Origin: DAIDKA01 sp036498905
Lineage (GTDB): Bacteria > Pseudomonadota > Gammaproteobacteria > Steroidobacterales > Steroidobacteraceae
Assembly (NCBI GenBank): GCA_036498905.1
Contig: DASYER010000126.1
Coordinates: 60,194 to 124,193, forward strand
Length of the DNA stretch: 64,000 nt
Direction: 5' to 3'
Shown: one piece after another, positions 41,253-50,909 of the stretch
How the letters are laid out: each line of letters begins with the position of its first letter
How positions within the stretch are numbered: the first letter of the stretch is position 1
Notes under the pieces: model-generated
Told to the model about the DNA's origin: nothing
Databases searched by the model: none
The model's input: only the letters and a program-made list of their open reading frames with translations
Program-made: the position numbers and the translations under genes

Positions 41253-43943
41253 TCAGCGCGGAAGGTCGCTTCGCCCGGTGATGTTGAATTCGCCGCTGAG
41301 TACACCTGAACCCTCAGCAGGCTGTGAGCCGCCGATCGAAACGGAATACGAGCCGGGCACTATCACGCGGTTGCCGGCAGCATCGACCTCGCCGAGAGCG
41401 CGTGGATCGATGCTGAGCTCGACGTGGGATCGCTTCCCGGGTTCGAGGTGAATGCGCCGAAATCCGACGAGCTCGCGAATCGGTCCCTCGGAAACTTTCG
41501 GTTTGGTGAGATACAGCTCGACGACTTCATCCCCGGACGCACTGCCCGCGTTCGTCACGTCAACCTGAACGGGCACCGGCGCGCCGGCGGAAACTTGCTG
41601 CGGGAGGGTCAGCTTGCTGTACGCGAAGCGCGTATAGCTCAGCCCGTAGCCGAAGGAGAAGAGTGGCTCGCCCTTGAAATAGCGATACGTGCGGCCTTTC
41701 ATGGAGTAGTCCGAGAACGCAGGAAGCTGGCTCGTAGAGGCATAGAATGTGAGCGGCAGCCGCCCGGCGGGATTGTTTATGCCAGCGAGCGTCTCGGCAA
41801 TGGCAGTGCCGCCCTCCTCGCCTGGATACCAGGCTTCGAGAATCGCGCCAGCGTGCTTTGCGGCCCAAGTCACCGCGAGCGGGCTGCCGTTCTGTAGCAC
41901 GACGACGAGCGGTTTACCGCTCGCACCGACGGCCTCCAGAAGTGCCTCCTGAGCAGTGGGCAGCTCGATGGACGTGCGGTCGCCGCCACTGAAGCCGGTG
42001 AGCGAGACCGGCATCTGCTCGCCCTCCAGATTGGTCGAAAGTCCGACGAAAGCGACCACGACATCGGAGTCACGGACCGCACGCAGCGCCTCCTCGCGCA
42101 GGGCCGGGGCGGGTGCTTGCCAGGTCAGATCGATTCCAGCGCTGCCGCCTCCATGGAAATACTCGAGCCTGATGGGGTGCGGCCGGGTGTCATCAAAGTG
42201 CAGGGGTGTCTCAAGCACCGCGCCACGCTCACCGGTCGCTTTATCGGTGCTTTCCAGGATTTTCCTGCCGTCGACGTACAGGCGAAACTTTTCCGCGTTC
42301 TCGCAGGAATAGCAATAGTTGATCCGTACGCCAAGTTTGTAGTCCCCGGGCCCGGGTGGGACGAAGCTGCCCGTCCAACGCACCGAGTAGTTATCCCGGT
42401 GCAATCCGCGAACCGGAATCGCCTTGTCCCAGTTGAAATTGATGTTGCGATCGATACGCGTGACCGCGGCTGACCCGCTCAAATCAACCGTCGGGAAGTA
42501 CTCGGCCTGCAGACCATAGCCGGAACCGGTCGCAGGACGCAGCGCGGTGTGTTCGATTGGCATGGCCATACCATCGACCAGAGTCGCACCCTGGGCATAG
42601 TGAATCCGGGCATGCGCAAAGCGACGTTCAATGCCATTGAGCGGGTATACGGGCGCAGGCGGCGGTCCGTTGTAGTTGCCTTGCATCGACTGCAAGAGCT
42701 CGGCCGTCGGTCCGATGACGGCGATATTGGCGATATCCGCCTTCAGGGGCAGGATGTCTCCGGTGTTTTTCAGCAACACCATCGACTCGCGGGCGGCTTG
42801 CAGCGATTGCTGCCGGCTCTTAGGCGAGTTGACCACGCTAAAGGGAATGCGCCCATAAGCGAAGCTGGCGGGTGGATCGAACATGCCCAAGGCGAATCGG
42901 GCGCGAAACAGGCGATGCAACGCGATATCCAGATCGGCCTCATGAACGAGTCCGAGCCGAACCGCCTGGACGAGCGCAGGAAATGCCAAACCCTCACGAA
43001 AACCACATTCGAGGTCGGTGCCGGCCTTGAGGGCCAGTGCGGCGGCATGAGCCATGTCGGAGGCGAAATGATGCCCGGTGTTCACGTCGGCAACTGCCGC
43101 ACAGTCGCTGACCACATACCCATCGAAGTGCCAATCGCGGCGAAGGTGATCGCGAAGCAGCTGTGAGTTCGCGCAGTCGGGCGTGCCGTCGACCGCATTG
43201 TAGGCACACATGGTCGACTGAGCGTGGCCCTCTGTTATGGCGGCGCGGAATGCCGGCAGGTACGTCTCTTCAAGATCATGCGGTGACACATTCACATTGA
43301 AGCTATGGCGTGAGGGTTCCGGGCCGCTGTGCACGGCGAAGTGCTTGGGCGTCGAAACGACGCGCAGGTAGCGTGAATCATCTCCCTGCATTCCGGTGAC
43401 GAAGGCGACGGCCATGCGAGCGGTCAGGAACGGGTCCTCGCCGTAGCTCTCCTGGCCGCGCCCCCAGCGCGGATCTCGAAAAATATTGATATTGGGAGCC
43501 CAGAAGGTCAGGCCGAAGAATCGTTCGTGATCATCCTCGCGAATGGCCTCGTTGTACTTGGCCCGGGCCTCGGTGGAGATGATCTGCCCCATGTGGTGCA
43601 CCAGGGGCGCATCCCACGTGGCGGCCATGCCGATCACTTGCGGAAAGTTGGTGGCGTATCCGGCGAAGGCGACCCCATGCAGACCCTCATTCCACCACTC
43701 GTATGGCGGAACTCCCAGGCGCGCAATTGCAGGTGCATGGTCCTGCATTTGCCCGACCTTCTCCTCGAGAGTCATCTGCAAGACGAGCGCGTCCACACGC
43801 CGACCGAGCGGCAGTTGGGGATTCAGCCAGGGGCGTGACTGACTCGTCGCAGCTTGTTGCGCGGGAGCCGCGAACGGCAAGAGCACACCGACCGTGATAA
43901 TTCCGCTTCGCACTAGTGAGGAGCAATGCTGCAGGGGGCGCAT
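41253..43943 (-). CDS. Secreted GH3 beta-glucosidase with PA14 insertion
   Basis: The ATG at 43943 (AGGAG about 11 bases upstream) gives 896 residues with a signal peptide (SLVRSGIITVGVLLPFAAPA). An in-frame GTG at 43985 is the alternative. The GH3 N-domain is clear: LVLQMTLEEKVGQMQDHAPA, WWNEGLHGVAFAGYAT, STPKHFAVHSGPE and the nucleophile Asp in YVVSDCAAVADV. The C-domain (GSPLAVTW, LPLTFYAS) and fibronectin-III tail (GDEVVELYL) follow, with a PA14 domain inserted between (LQAEYFP ... FRLYVDGRKI, GIDLTWQAPAP). It should hydrolyse beta-glucosides or xylosides in the periplasm. It is divergent from a second glycosidase gene. Confidence 0.93.
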   Translation of the reverse strand: MRPLQHCSSLVRSGIITVGVLLPFAAPAQQAATSQSRPWLNPQLPLGRRVDALVLQMTLEEKVGQMQDHAPAIARLGVPPYEWWNEGLHGVAFAGYATNFPQVIGMAATWDAPLVHHMGQIISTEARAKYNEAIREDDHERFFGLTFWAPNINIFRDPRWGRGQESYGEDPFLTARMAVAFVTGMQGDDSRYLRVVSTPKHFAVHSGPEPSRHSFNVNVSPHDLEETYLPAFRAAITEGHAQSTMCAYNAVDGTPDCANSQLLRDHLRRDWHFDGYVVSDCAAVADVNTGHHFASDMAHAAALALKAGTDLECGFREGLAFPALVQAVRLGLVHEADLDIALHRLFRARFALGMFDPPASFAYGRIPFSVVNSPKSRQQSLQAARESMVLLKNTGDILPLKADIANIAVIGPTAELLQSMQGNYNGPPPAPVYPLNGIERRFAHARIHYAQGATLVDGMAMPIEHTALRPATGSGYGLQAEYFPTVDLSGSAAVTRIDRNINFNWDKAIPVRGLHRDNYSVRWTGSFVPPGPGDYKLGVRINYCYSCENAEKFRLYVDGRKILESTDKATGERGAVLETPLHFDDTRPHPIRLEYFHGGGSAGIDLTWQAPAPALREEALRAVRDSDVVVAFVGLSTNLEGEQMPVSLTGFSGGDRTSIELPTAQEALLEAVGASGKPLVVVLQNGSPLAVTWAAKHAGAILEAWYPGEEGGTAIAETLAGINNPAGRLPLTFYASTSQLPAFSDYSMKGRTYRYFKGEPLFSFGYGLSYTRFAYSKLTLPQQVSAGAPVPVQVDVTNAGSASGDEVVELYLTKPKVSEGPIRELVGFRRIHLEPGKRSHVELSIDPRALGEVDAAGNRVIVPGSYSVSIGGSQPAEGSGVLSGEFNITGRSDLPR

Positions 43944-43996
43944 GTGAATTTCTACTCCTTGGCACGCGGAACGATACCGTTTCACTTTGTCGGTGC

Positions 43997-44008
43997 GGTA
44001 GCGCTACC
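43997..44008. promoter_or_regulatory. LacI-type operator palindrome between divergent glycosidase genes
   Basis: The sequence GGTAGCGCTACC is a perfect 12-base palindrome with a central CG, the form of LacI-family operators. It lies between the proposed starts of the GH3 gene (43943) and the divergent glycosidase (44043). It probably controls both in response to sugar. No LacI gene occurs in the window. Confidence 0.6.
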
Positions 44009-44042
44009 ATATCACGTGCAAATTGGATCGCTCAACGTAACC

Positions 44043-46202
44043 TTGAAGCACCTGGCGGCATCGGTGCTGTTGCTGTGCAGCTTGGCGGCTGCGGCGACGC
44101 GCGCTGAAACCGTAGCGGTCGTTTCCTCCCACCCCACCCCCCAGTCCGCCTACGCGGCTCGCAAGCTCAGCGCAGCTCTTACCGAACGCGGTTTTACGGT
44201 CGGGTCCGAGCGGAGCGATCCTGAGCGCAAGGTGCTTCTCGCGGTGAGTGATGCCCTCAAGCCCGAGGAATTCTCCATAGCCTTGCAAGGGCCCGTGATC
44301 ACGATTACCGGCGGCGACAACCGCGGCATGATTTACGGTGCACTGGCGCTGGCTGAAATGCTTCGCAATGGAACGCGCATCGAGGCAGTCAAAGCGATGC
44401 ACGCAAGGCCAAGCGTCCAGTTTCGCGGCATCAAGTACAACCTGCCGTGGAGTACGTATCGGCCGAGCTCGGCCTTGGATCAGCATTACGACACGGCTCG
44501 CGACCTGAAGTACTGGGAGGCGTTCCTGGACATGATGGTGGAAAACAGGTTCAACACCATCACCCTCTGGAACCTCGACCCCTTCACTTACATGGTGCGG
44601 ACGAAGAACTTCCCGGAAGCAAGCCCGTGGTCTGAAGCGCAGCTGGCGCAATGGCAGCACCTGTATCACGAGATCTTCCGCATGGCCAAGGAGCGTGGCC
44701 TCGACACGTACATCGTCTTCTGGAGCATTTTCGTGAGCCGGCAATTCGCCGAGGCACACGGCGTGGCAAAGGAGAATTTCTACCCGAACTACTACGGTTC
44801 GGGGGACACCTCTCCGATCGTGAAACAGTATTTGCGCGAAAGCGTGCGGCAGACTCTCGAAGAGTATCCGGATCTCGATGGCATCGGCGTATCACACGGT
44901 GAGGGCATGGGCGGCATGACACCACTGCAGCGTCAGCAATGGGTCGACGATGTTTTGATCAAGGGGATGCTCGAGGCCCAACGTCCGGTAAAGCTGATTC
45001 ATCGCGTTCCGTTCTCCTCGGGGACTTCGTCCGAGCCCGGCGCGAGCAAAGACGTCGAAAAGCTGACTCGCGCAGCGATCGAGCGGCTCGGAAACCAATT
45101 CAAGGGGCCCATCTGGGTTGAAATGAAATTCAACTGGTCGCACGGTCATTCGACTCCGAAGCTGGTCAAGGTGCATGGCGGCACGCTCAGCGACACCTAT
45201 TTCGTCCCAAAGCCGACCAACTATCGCATCGTCTGGACGGTGCGCAATGAGGATTTCTTCGCGTTGCGCTGGGGCGTCCCTGACTTCATCCGTCAGCACA
45301 TTGCACGCAACGGCGTACAGGATTACGTCGGCGGCTATCTCATCGGATCCGAAACTTACATTCCCGCATTGGACTACTTCACGGCAGTCAAGGCGCCGGT
45401 CGACTGGAAATGGGCGTTCCAGCGCCAGTGGCTTTTCTACAAGCTTTGGGGGCGGCTGCTCTACGACCCCAAGACGCCCGATACGGTGTTCCAGGCCGAA
45501 TTCGTCCGCCGCTATGGTCCCGGCGCCGCCGGCCTGTTGAAGGCCTATTCCCTGGCTTCTTCCACTCAGCTACGGCTCGCTTCCCTCTTTGACTCGACCT
45601 GGGATTTCACGCTTTACGGCGAAGGCTTTCTGGCACTTCAGGGCGAAACCACCCGCTACATCTCAGTCGATCTACTCATCAAACGGCCGACGATGGATCC
45701 GGCGTATGTTTCCGTGGCCGACTACGTCGCCACCTTGCCGAAGGGTGGTGCATTCGCCACCGGACGCATCACACCCCCAATTCTCATCGGCATACTCGAG
45801 CGCGACTGCAACGAGGCGTTAAGTCTGGTGAAGGATATTGATACCTCAGGCAACGCGTCCTTGATGTACGAAGTGGCAGATGTGAGGACCTGGGCAGATC
45901 TGGGTCTGCATCTGGCGGAAAAGCTACGGGGCGCGGTCGCCCTGCAGACCTACCGTGTGCGTGGCGGGGAAGAGAACAAGCGTGGGGCTGTCATCCATCT
46001 GCAGCGCGCACTGAAGTACTGGGATGAGGTCATCAGTATCACGCGCCCGATCTACCGCGACATGCCGTTGACCCACTACAACGGGAACTCTCGCGATGCG
46101 AACCAGGACAACCTATTTCATTGGGCAAGGATTCGCGGCGAAGTCGCAAAAGACGTCGAAATCGCACAGGCCAGCAGCCACCAACCCGTTGGATGGAATT
46201 AA
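44043..46202 (+). CDS. Secreted glycosidase with GH20b/GH67-like N-domain
   Basis: The proposed TTG start at 44043 gives 719 residues with a clean signal peptide (KHLAASVLLLCSLAAAATRAE). The frame is open from an ATG at 43926, but that would put the operator inside the gene and its GGAG is only 2 bases from the ATG. An early domain with VITITGGDNRGMIYGALALA resembles the non-catalytic N-domain of GH20 and GH67 enzymes, followed by a TIM-barrel region (MMVENRFNTITLWN, LDTYIVFWSIF, LDGIGVSHGEGMGG, GPIWVEMKFNWSHGH). Catalytic residues could not be assigned. An alpha-glucuronidase-like or hexosaminidase-like activity is possible. Confidence 0.65.
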   Translation: MKHLAASVLLLCSLAAAATRAETVAVVSSHPTPQSAYAARKLSAALTERGFTVGSERSDPERKVLLAVSDALKPEEFSIALQGPVITITGGDNRGMIYGALALAEMLRNGTRIEAVKAMHARPSVQFRGIKYNLPWSTYRPSSALDQHYDTARDLKYWEAFLDMMVENRFNTITLWNLDPFTYMVRTKNFPEASPWSEAQLAQWQHLYHEIFRMAKERGLDTYIVFWSIFVSRQFAEAHGVAKENFYPNYYGSGDTSPIVKQYLRESVRQTLEEYPDLDGIGVSHGEGMGGMTPLQRQQWVDDVLIKGMLEAQRPVKLIHRVPFSSGTSSEPGASKDVEKLTRAAIERLGNQFKGPIWVEMKFNWSHGHSTPKLVKVHGGTLSDTYFVPKPTNYRIVWTVRNEDFFALRWGVPDFIRQHIARNGVQDYVGGYLIGSETYIPALDYFTAVKAPVDWKWAFQRQWLFYKLWGRLLYDPKTPDTVFQAEFVRRYGPGAAGLLKAYSLASSTQLRLASLFDSTWDFTLYGEGFLALQGETTRYISVDLLIKRPTMDPAYVSVADYVATLPKGGAFATGRITPPILIGILERDCNEALSLVKDIDTSGNASLMYEVADVRTWADLGLHLAEKLRGAVALQTYRVRGGEENKRGAVIHLQRALKYWDEVISITRPIYRDMPLTHYNGNSRDANQDNLFHWARIRGEVAKDVEIAQASSHQPVGWN

Positions 46203-46236
46203 GCGCTCGCGCCAGGATTTGACTACAATCGCCGGC

Positions 46237-47529
46237 ATGAACCGAACCCTGTTATCTTCCATACTTATTTCAGTCATCGCAGCTTGCGCAGGCTCGGCGA
46301 CTGCCCAAGATAAAGAGGGCTTCGAGTCCCCTCCCGATCAGACGCCCGCGGCGAGTCTCTCAGCCGGGCAGATTCAGGGCGATGGCTTTCATTTGCAGGA
46401 TCCCGTCCACAGCGATGGGCTGATGCATCACTACATTGTTGAGAGCCGCTTCGGTGAGTTCCCGGCCTACGGCCAGGCGGCCTTGACTGTGAGGCTGCAT
46501 GAGATCGCTGCATTGCAGACTCTTTCCAGGACCTCCGAAACCGATGTGGTACTGAAGTCGGTTACGCGCGGAGCCGGGGAGGACGTGCAAACCGTCGCAA
46601 AGGTGGTCAGGAATCCGGTGAAAACCGTGATTGGCATCCCGAGGGGCATATCGCACCTTTTGGGCGGTTATCGCGTCGAGGCCCAGGAGGCCACGCACGG
46701 CGCCGCGGCAGCAATTGGTGGATCCCATTCACAGTCAGTCACTGGCAGCCGGGTCGCCGAGCAGACAGAGAAATTCGCAAAGCAGTATGCAGATCACTAC
46801 CTGGGCCTCAGCACAGCCGAGCGTCGCTGGTATGAGAAGTTGGGCATTGATCCTTACACAAACAACGAGGTGCTGCGTAAGGCCGTGTCTCGCCTGGCGA
46901 AGATCGACGCTAGCGTGAGCCTTGGAATGCGGTTTGCGCCAGTGGGTGTACCTTTTGCCGGCGAAGCACGGCGCGCACTGGATACCATCTACAACGAGAG
47001 TCCGGCCGTGCTTCGCAAACGACGGCGCGACGCGCTGGCGAGTTTCGGTCTCAGGCCCGAGGAAATCGCAAAATTTGAGAACACGCTGCTTCTGAATCCG
47101 ACCCGGCAGACTCTTCTTGTCGCCGCTGTGCAGTCCCTGCAGGGTGTCGAAGGTCGGGACGAGCTGTTGCGGCATGCGATTGGAGTCACCTCCGACTCGG
47201 AAATCGAAGTTTTCCTCCAGTGCACGAACCTTCTCGTACGCTTTCATGCGCGCCAGCCCGTTGCCCGGATTCTGGCAGGACTGCGTGTTCCGACGGCGCA
47301 GCTCGCAGATGGCCGCGTCATCGTGTTCGGATCGTTCGATGCGATTTACTGGACTGAGGATGTCGCCGGTTACGAGAAGGCACTGGATACAGCGACATCA
47401 AAAATGCCAAGGCGTGAGGTCTGGCTGGCAGGATCCGTATCCGCGCTTGCCCGCGAGCAACTGGAACACCTCGGCTGGATCGTTCACGACCACGCCGATC
47501 AGGCGTTGCCGGAAAAGCCAGCTGACTGA
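46237..47529 (+). CDS. Secreted protein of unknown function
   Basis: The ATG at 46237 opens a signal peptide (RTLLSSILISVIAACAGSATA), giving 430 residues, 34 bases after the glycosidase stop, so cotranscription is likely. The mature part has no recognised domain. It contains a basic amphipathic section (VVRNPVKTVIGIPRGISHLL), a helical KFAKQYADHYLGLSTAERRWYEKLGIDPYTNNEVL region reminiscent of a J-like or helical module (given here as residues about 175-210), and a C-terminal alpha/beta segment with GRVIVFGSFDAIYWT. A cell-envelope role is a guess. Confidence 0.6.
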   Translation: MNRTLLSSILISVIAACAGSATAQDKEGFESPPDQTPAASLSAGQIQGDGFHLQDPVHSDGLMHHYIVESRFGEFPAYGQAALTVRLHEIAALQTLSRTSETDVVLKSVTRGAGEDVQTVAKVVRNPVKTVIGIPRGISHLLGGYRVEAQEATHGAAAAIGGSHSQSVTGSRVAEQTEKFAKQYADHYLGLSTAERRWYEKLGIDPYTNNEVLRKAVSRLAKIDASVSLGMRFAPVGVPFAGEARRALDTIYNESPAVLRKRRRDALASFGLRPEEIAKFENTLLLNPTRQTLLVAAVQSLQGVEGRDELLRHAIGVTSDSEIEVFLQCTNLLVRFHARQPVARILAGLRVPTAQLADGRVIVFGSFDAIYWTEDVAGYEKALDTATSKMPRREVWLAGSVSALAREQLEHLGWIVHDHADQALPEKPAD

Positions 47530-47677
47530 TCTCGTCGCGGCAAAGAACTCCAGATCTCGGACCGGCGTTCCTCGTCAAAGCCGGCGTCGAATATTGACCA
47601 GAGAGTCGGAAGGTTGTCCGCGCTGAAACAATAATTTGCGACGCCTACCGGCGTCCAATCAGCTCGCCGTTTCGCAA

Positions 47678-50600
47678 TCATGGCCCCGTCCCGGGACCCG
47701 CGGACGCCGGCGCTGCAGTATTCGCTGTAGTGGAGCCAGCTGAGGTAAAGCGCTCGCCGATTCCGCGACACACGACGTAGAAGATCGGCGTGAACAGCAG
47801 GCCGAATGCGGTTACGCCGAGCATGCCGAAGAACACCGCGATACCCAGCGCCTGGCGCATCTCCGCGCCTGCGCCGGAGCCGAATGCCAGGGGCGCGACC
47901 CCGGCGATAAATGCCACCGACGTCATCAATATGGGCCGCAGTCGCGTACGCGCCGCGTGCGCCGCGGCCTTGGCCGGTGTCAGACCCAGCCGCTCCTCGG
48001 CCTGGCGCGCAAACTCGACGATGAGGATGGAGTTCTTGGCCGCCAGCCCGATCAGCACGACCATGCCGATCTGGGTGAGAATGTTGTTGTCCGTGCCGCG
48101 CAGATTCACGCCCAGCAGGGCCGCGAGCAGGCACATGGGCACGATGAGAATGACCGCCAGCGGCAGGGTCAGGCTTTCGTAGAGAGCGGCAAGAAAAATG
48201 AATACGAACACCACGGCCAGCACGAAACTCTCGGCGGAGGAATTGCCGGCGAGCTGCTGCTGGTACGCCAGGTCGGTCCACTCATAAGTGAATCCGGCCG
48301 GCAGGCGAGCACTGGCAATACGCTCCATGGCGCTCATCGCCTGCCCGGTCGAGGCGCCGACCCTGGTATCGCCCTGGATGTCGACGGCGGGATACAGGTT
48401 GTAGCGCATCACCTTGTACGGCCCCACCGCGGGTGTGAAGTTGACCACCGAACTCAGCGGCACCATGGCGCCCGAGACCGAACGTGTTTTCAGCGTGCCC
48501 ACCCAGCTGTCGTCCTGGCGATACGAAGAGTCGGCCATGGCAATGACCTGGAAGGTGTGTCCCAGTAGATTGATGTTGTTGACGTAGGTGCCGGCCAGGT
48601 AAGTCTGCAGTGTCGCGTACACATTGGCCGCCGGTACTCCGAGCATTTCGGCCTTATCGCGGTCCACTTCGGCGCCCAAGCGCGGGCTGCTGCTGGTAAA
48701 GCTGACGTAGGTGTTGGTGATGGCGGGATCCCTGCCCGCCTCCTCCGCCACGTCCCGCGCCGCCGCCTCCAGCGCGGTATAGCCGAATCCGGCCCGATCC
48801 TCGATGATCATGCGGAAGCCACCGGAGGAGCCCAGGCCCAGCACCGGGGCGGGCTGGCTGATGCGGATATCCGCGGCGGTGATGACCGACAACCGCCGGC
48901 GCAGGTCGGCCGTGAGCCGGGCGGCGGTCAGACCCTTGGGCAGCCGGGTCGCGAACGGTTCGAAAATGGCCCACATCTGACCGGAGCTCGACTGGTTGAT
49001 GAAGCCATTGCCGTCGATACCGGCGTACACCGATGCAGAGGATACGCCCGGGGTGCCCAGCACGATGTCAATGGCCTGCTGCACGACTGCATCCGTACGC
49101 GCCAGGGTTGCGCCGGCCGGCAGCTGCAGCGAAATGGCAACGTCGCCTTGGTCCTGCTGGGGAATGAAGCCGCGTGGTGTGGCGACGATCCGCCACGCCG
49201 TGAGTACCAGCAGTACCACATAAAGCGCCAGTATCGGGCCGCGCACGCGTATGAACCTTTGCGTGAATTCGCCATACGCGCGGCTGAACTGCTCGAAGCC
49301 ACGATTGAACGCCCGGCCCGCGGCGCCAAGTCGCCGCAGTCCGCGAGACGGCTGGGCCGCGGCTGCCTCAGCCTTGGCCGAATGGGGCTTGAGTATCAGG
49401 GCCGCGAGTGCCGGCGACAGGGTCAGCGATACCACCAGCGAAATAAGTGTCGCCGTGGCGATGGTGACGGCGAATTGCTTGTAGAACTGGCCGGCGATGC
49501 CACCCATGAAGGCCGTGGGGACGAATACGGCGACCAGCACCAGTGCAATTCCCAACAGCGCGCCGCCGACTTCGTCCATGGTCAGGTGCGCCGCATCGCG
49601 CGGACTCAGGCCCGCGCTGATGTGCCGCTCGACGTTTTCGATCACTACGATGGCGTCATCGACCACTATGCCGATCGAGAGCACCAGGCCGAACATCGAG
49701 AGGTTGTTCAGTGAGAAGCCGAAGGCCTTCAGCACGATAGCGGTACCGATCAGGGCGATGGGGATGGCGAGCAGCGGGATCACGGCGGTGCGCCAGCGCT
49801 GCAGAAACAGGATGACGACGATCACCACCAGGATGATGGCGATGAGCAAAGTTCGCGCCACTTCGTCGACTGAGGCACGAATATAAGTGCTGGGGTTGTA
49901 GATGATCTCGTAGGCGATGCCCGGCGGGAAATCCCGTTTCAGATCGAGCATCGTGGTCTGCACCGCGTCGGCGACTGCAAGGGCGTTGCTGCCCGGGGAC
50001 TGGTTGACGCTGAGCGCAACCGCCCGCTCGCGACTCTTGTAGGCATTGACGCCGTAGTTTTGGGCGCCAAGCTCGACGCGCCCGATATCAGAAATGCGTG
50101 TCACCCGCCCCAGGGCATCGCGCTTGATGATGACCTGGGCGAATTCATCGGCGGTCGACAGCTTGCCCTGAGTTTGAACGATCAGCTGCTGGGCAGCCGG
50201 ATTATTGGTAAAGGGGGGGGCACCCACGGAACCGGCGGCGACCTGCACGTTGTTGCTGCGCAGGGCGTCCACGATTTCCTGCACGGTCAGGTCGCGCGCC
50301 GCGGCCTTGTCGGGGTCGATCCACACGCGCATAGCGTAGTCGCGGGCGGCATTGACGCCGACATCGCCGACGCCTGGAACGCGCAACAATCGGTCGCGGA
50401 TCTGCAGGCTCGCGTAGTTGGCGAGAAATTTGCGATCCAACGTGGGATCCGAGGCATACACGTGCACGATCAGCAAGGTGTCGCCGCTGCCCTTGCGCAC
50501 CGTCACTCCGAGGTTCTGGACCTCCTGCGGCAGCTGCGGCAGTGCCGTCTGCACCCGGTTCTGGACCTTCACCTGCGCAATGTCGACATCGGTGCCGAGC

Positions 50601-50890
50601 TTGAAGGTCACGGTGATGCTGACCCGCCCTTCGCCGATAGATTGCGAGGACATGTAGAGCATGTCATCGACGCCGTTGATCTGCTGTTCCAGGGGGGCCG
50701 CGACGTTGTCGGCCATGACTTCAGCCGAGGCGCCTGGATAGCTTGCGGAGACGGATACCGTCGGGGGTGCGATCCTTGGGTATTGGTCGACGGCTAGGCT
50801 CGGGAAGGCGATGGCCCCGAGCAGGGTGATGATGACCGAAACCGCGGCGGCGAAGATGGGCCGGTCGATAAAAAAGTGTGCGATCTTCAC
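47678..50890 (-). CDS. RND efflux pump inner-membrane transporter (AcrB/MexB, HAE1 type)
   Basis: This 1070-residue protein has the complete RND layout: first helix then FPSLAVDQYPRIAPPTVSVS, a porter domain with GVGDVGVNAARDYAMRVWID, helices 2-6 with VDDAIVVIENVERHISAG (the paired Asp of the proton relay), a second periplasmic repeat beginning RGFIPQQDQGDVAISLQLP, and final helices with IGLAAKNSILIVEFARQ. The tail is Ala/Thr/Gly-rich. It should export hydrophobic or amphipathic drugs with the adaptor encoded 19 bases upstream. No TolC-like gene is in the window. Confidence 0.95.
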   Translation of the reverse strand: MKIAHFFIDRPIFAAAVSVIITLLGAIAFPSLAVDQYPRIAPPTVSVSASYPGASAEVMADNVAAPLEQQINGVDDMLYMSSQSIGEGRVSITVTFKLGTDVDIAQVKVQNRVQTALPQLPQEVQNLGVTVRKGSGDTLLIVHVYASDPTLDRKFLANYASLQIRDRLLRVPGVGDVGVNAARDYAMRVWIDPDKAAARDLTVQEIVDALRSNNVQVAAGSVGAPPFTNNPAAQQLIVQTQGKLSTADEFAQVIIKRDALGRVTRISDIGRVELGAQNYGVNAYKSRERAVALSVNQSPGSNALAVADAVQTTMLDLKRDFPPGIAYEIIYNPSTYIRASVDEVARTLLIAIILVVIVVILFLQRWRTAVIPLLAIPIALIGTAIVLKAFGFSLNNLSMFGLVLSIGIVVDDAIVVIENVERHISAGLSPRDAAHLTMDEVGGALLGIALVLVAVFVPTAFMGGIAGQFYKQFAVTIATATLISLVVSLTLSPALAALILKPHSAKAEAAAAQPSRGLRRLGAAGRAFNRGFEQFSRAYGEFTQRFIRVRGPILALYVVLLVLTAWRIVATPRGFIPQQDQGDVAISLQLPAGATLARTDAVVQQAIDIVLGTPGVSSASVYAGIDGNGFINQSSSGQMWAIFEPFATRLPKGLTAARLTADLRRRLSVITAADIRISQPAPVLGLGSSGGFRMIIEDRAGFGYTALEAAARDVAEEAGRDPAITNTYVSFTSSSPRLGAEVDRDKAEMLGVPAANVYATLQTYLAGTYVNNINLLGHTFQVIAMADSSYRQDDSWVGTLKTRSVSGAMVPLSSVVNFTPAVGPYKVMRYNLYPAVDIQGDTRVGASTGQAMSAMERIASARLPAGFTYEWTDLAYQQQLAGNSSAESFVLAVVFVFIFLAALYESLTLPLAVILIVPMCLLAALLGVNLRGTDNNILTQIGMVVLIGLAAKNSILIVEFARQAEERLGLTPAKAAAHAARTRLRPILMTSVAFIAGVAPLAFGSGAGAEMRQALGIAVFFGMLGVTAFGLLFTPIFYVVCRGIGERFTSAGSTTANTAAPASAGPGTGP

Positions 50891-50909
50891 GACGGGATTT
50901 GCCGGCTGC

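Noticed and set aside
50200..50222. Poly-G run near 50214 as a frameshift in the RND pump
   Set aside because: The reading frame is intact through the run and encodes the expected porter-domain sequence.
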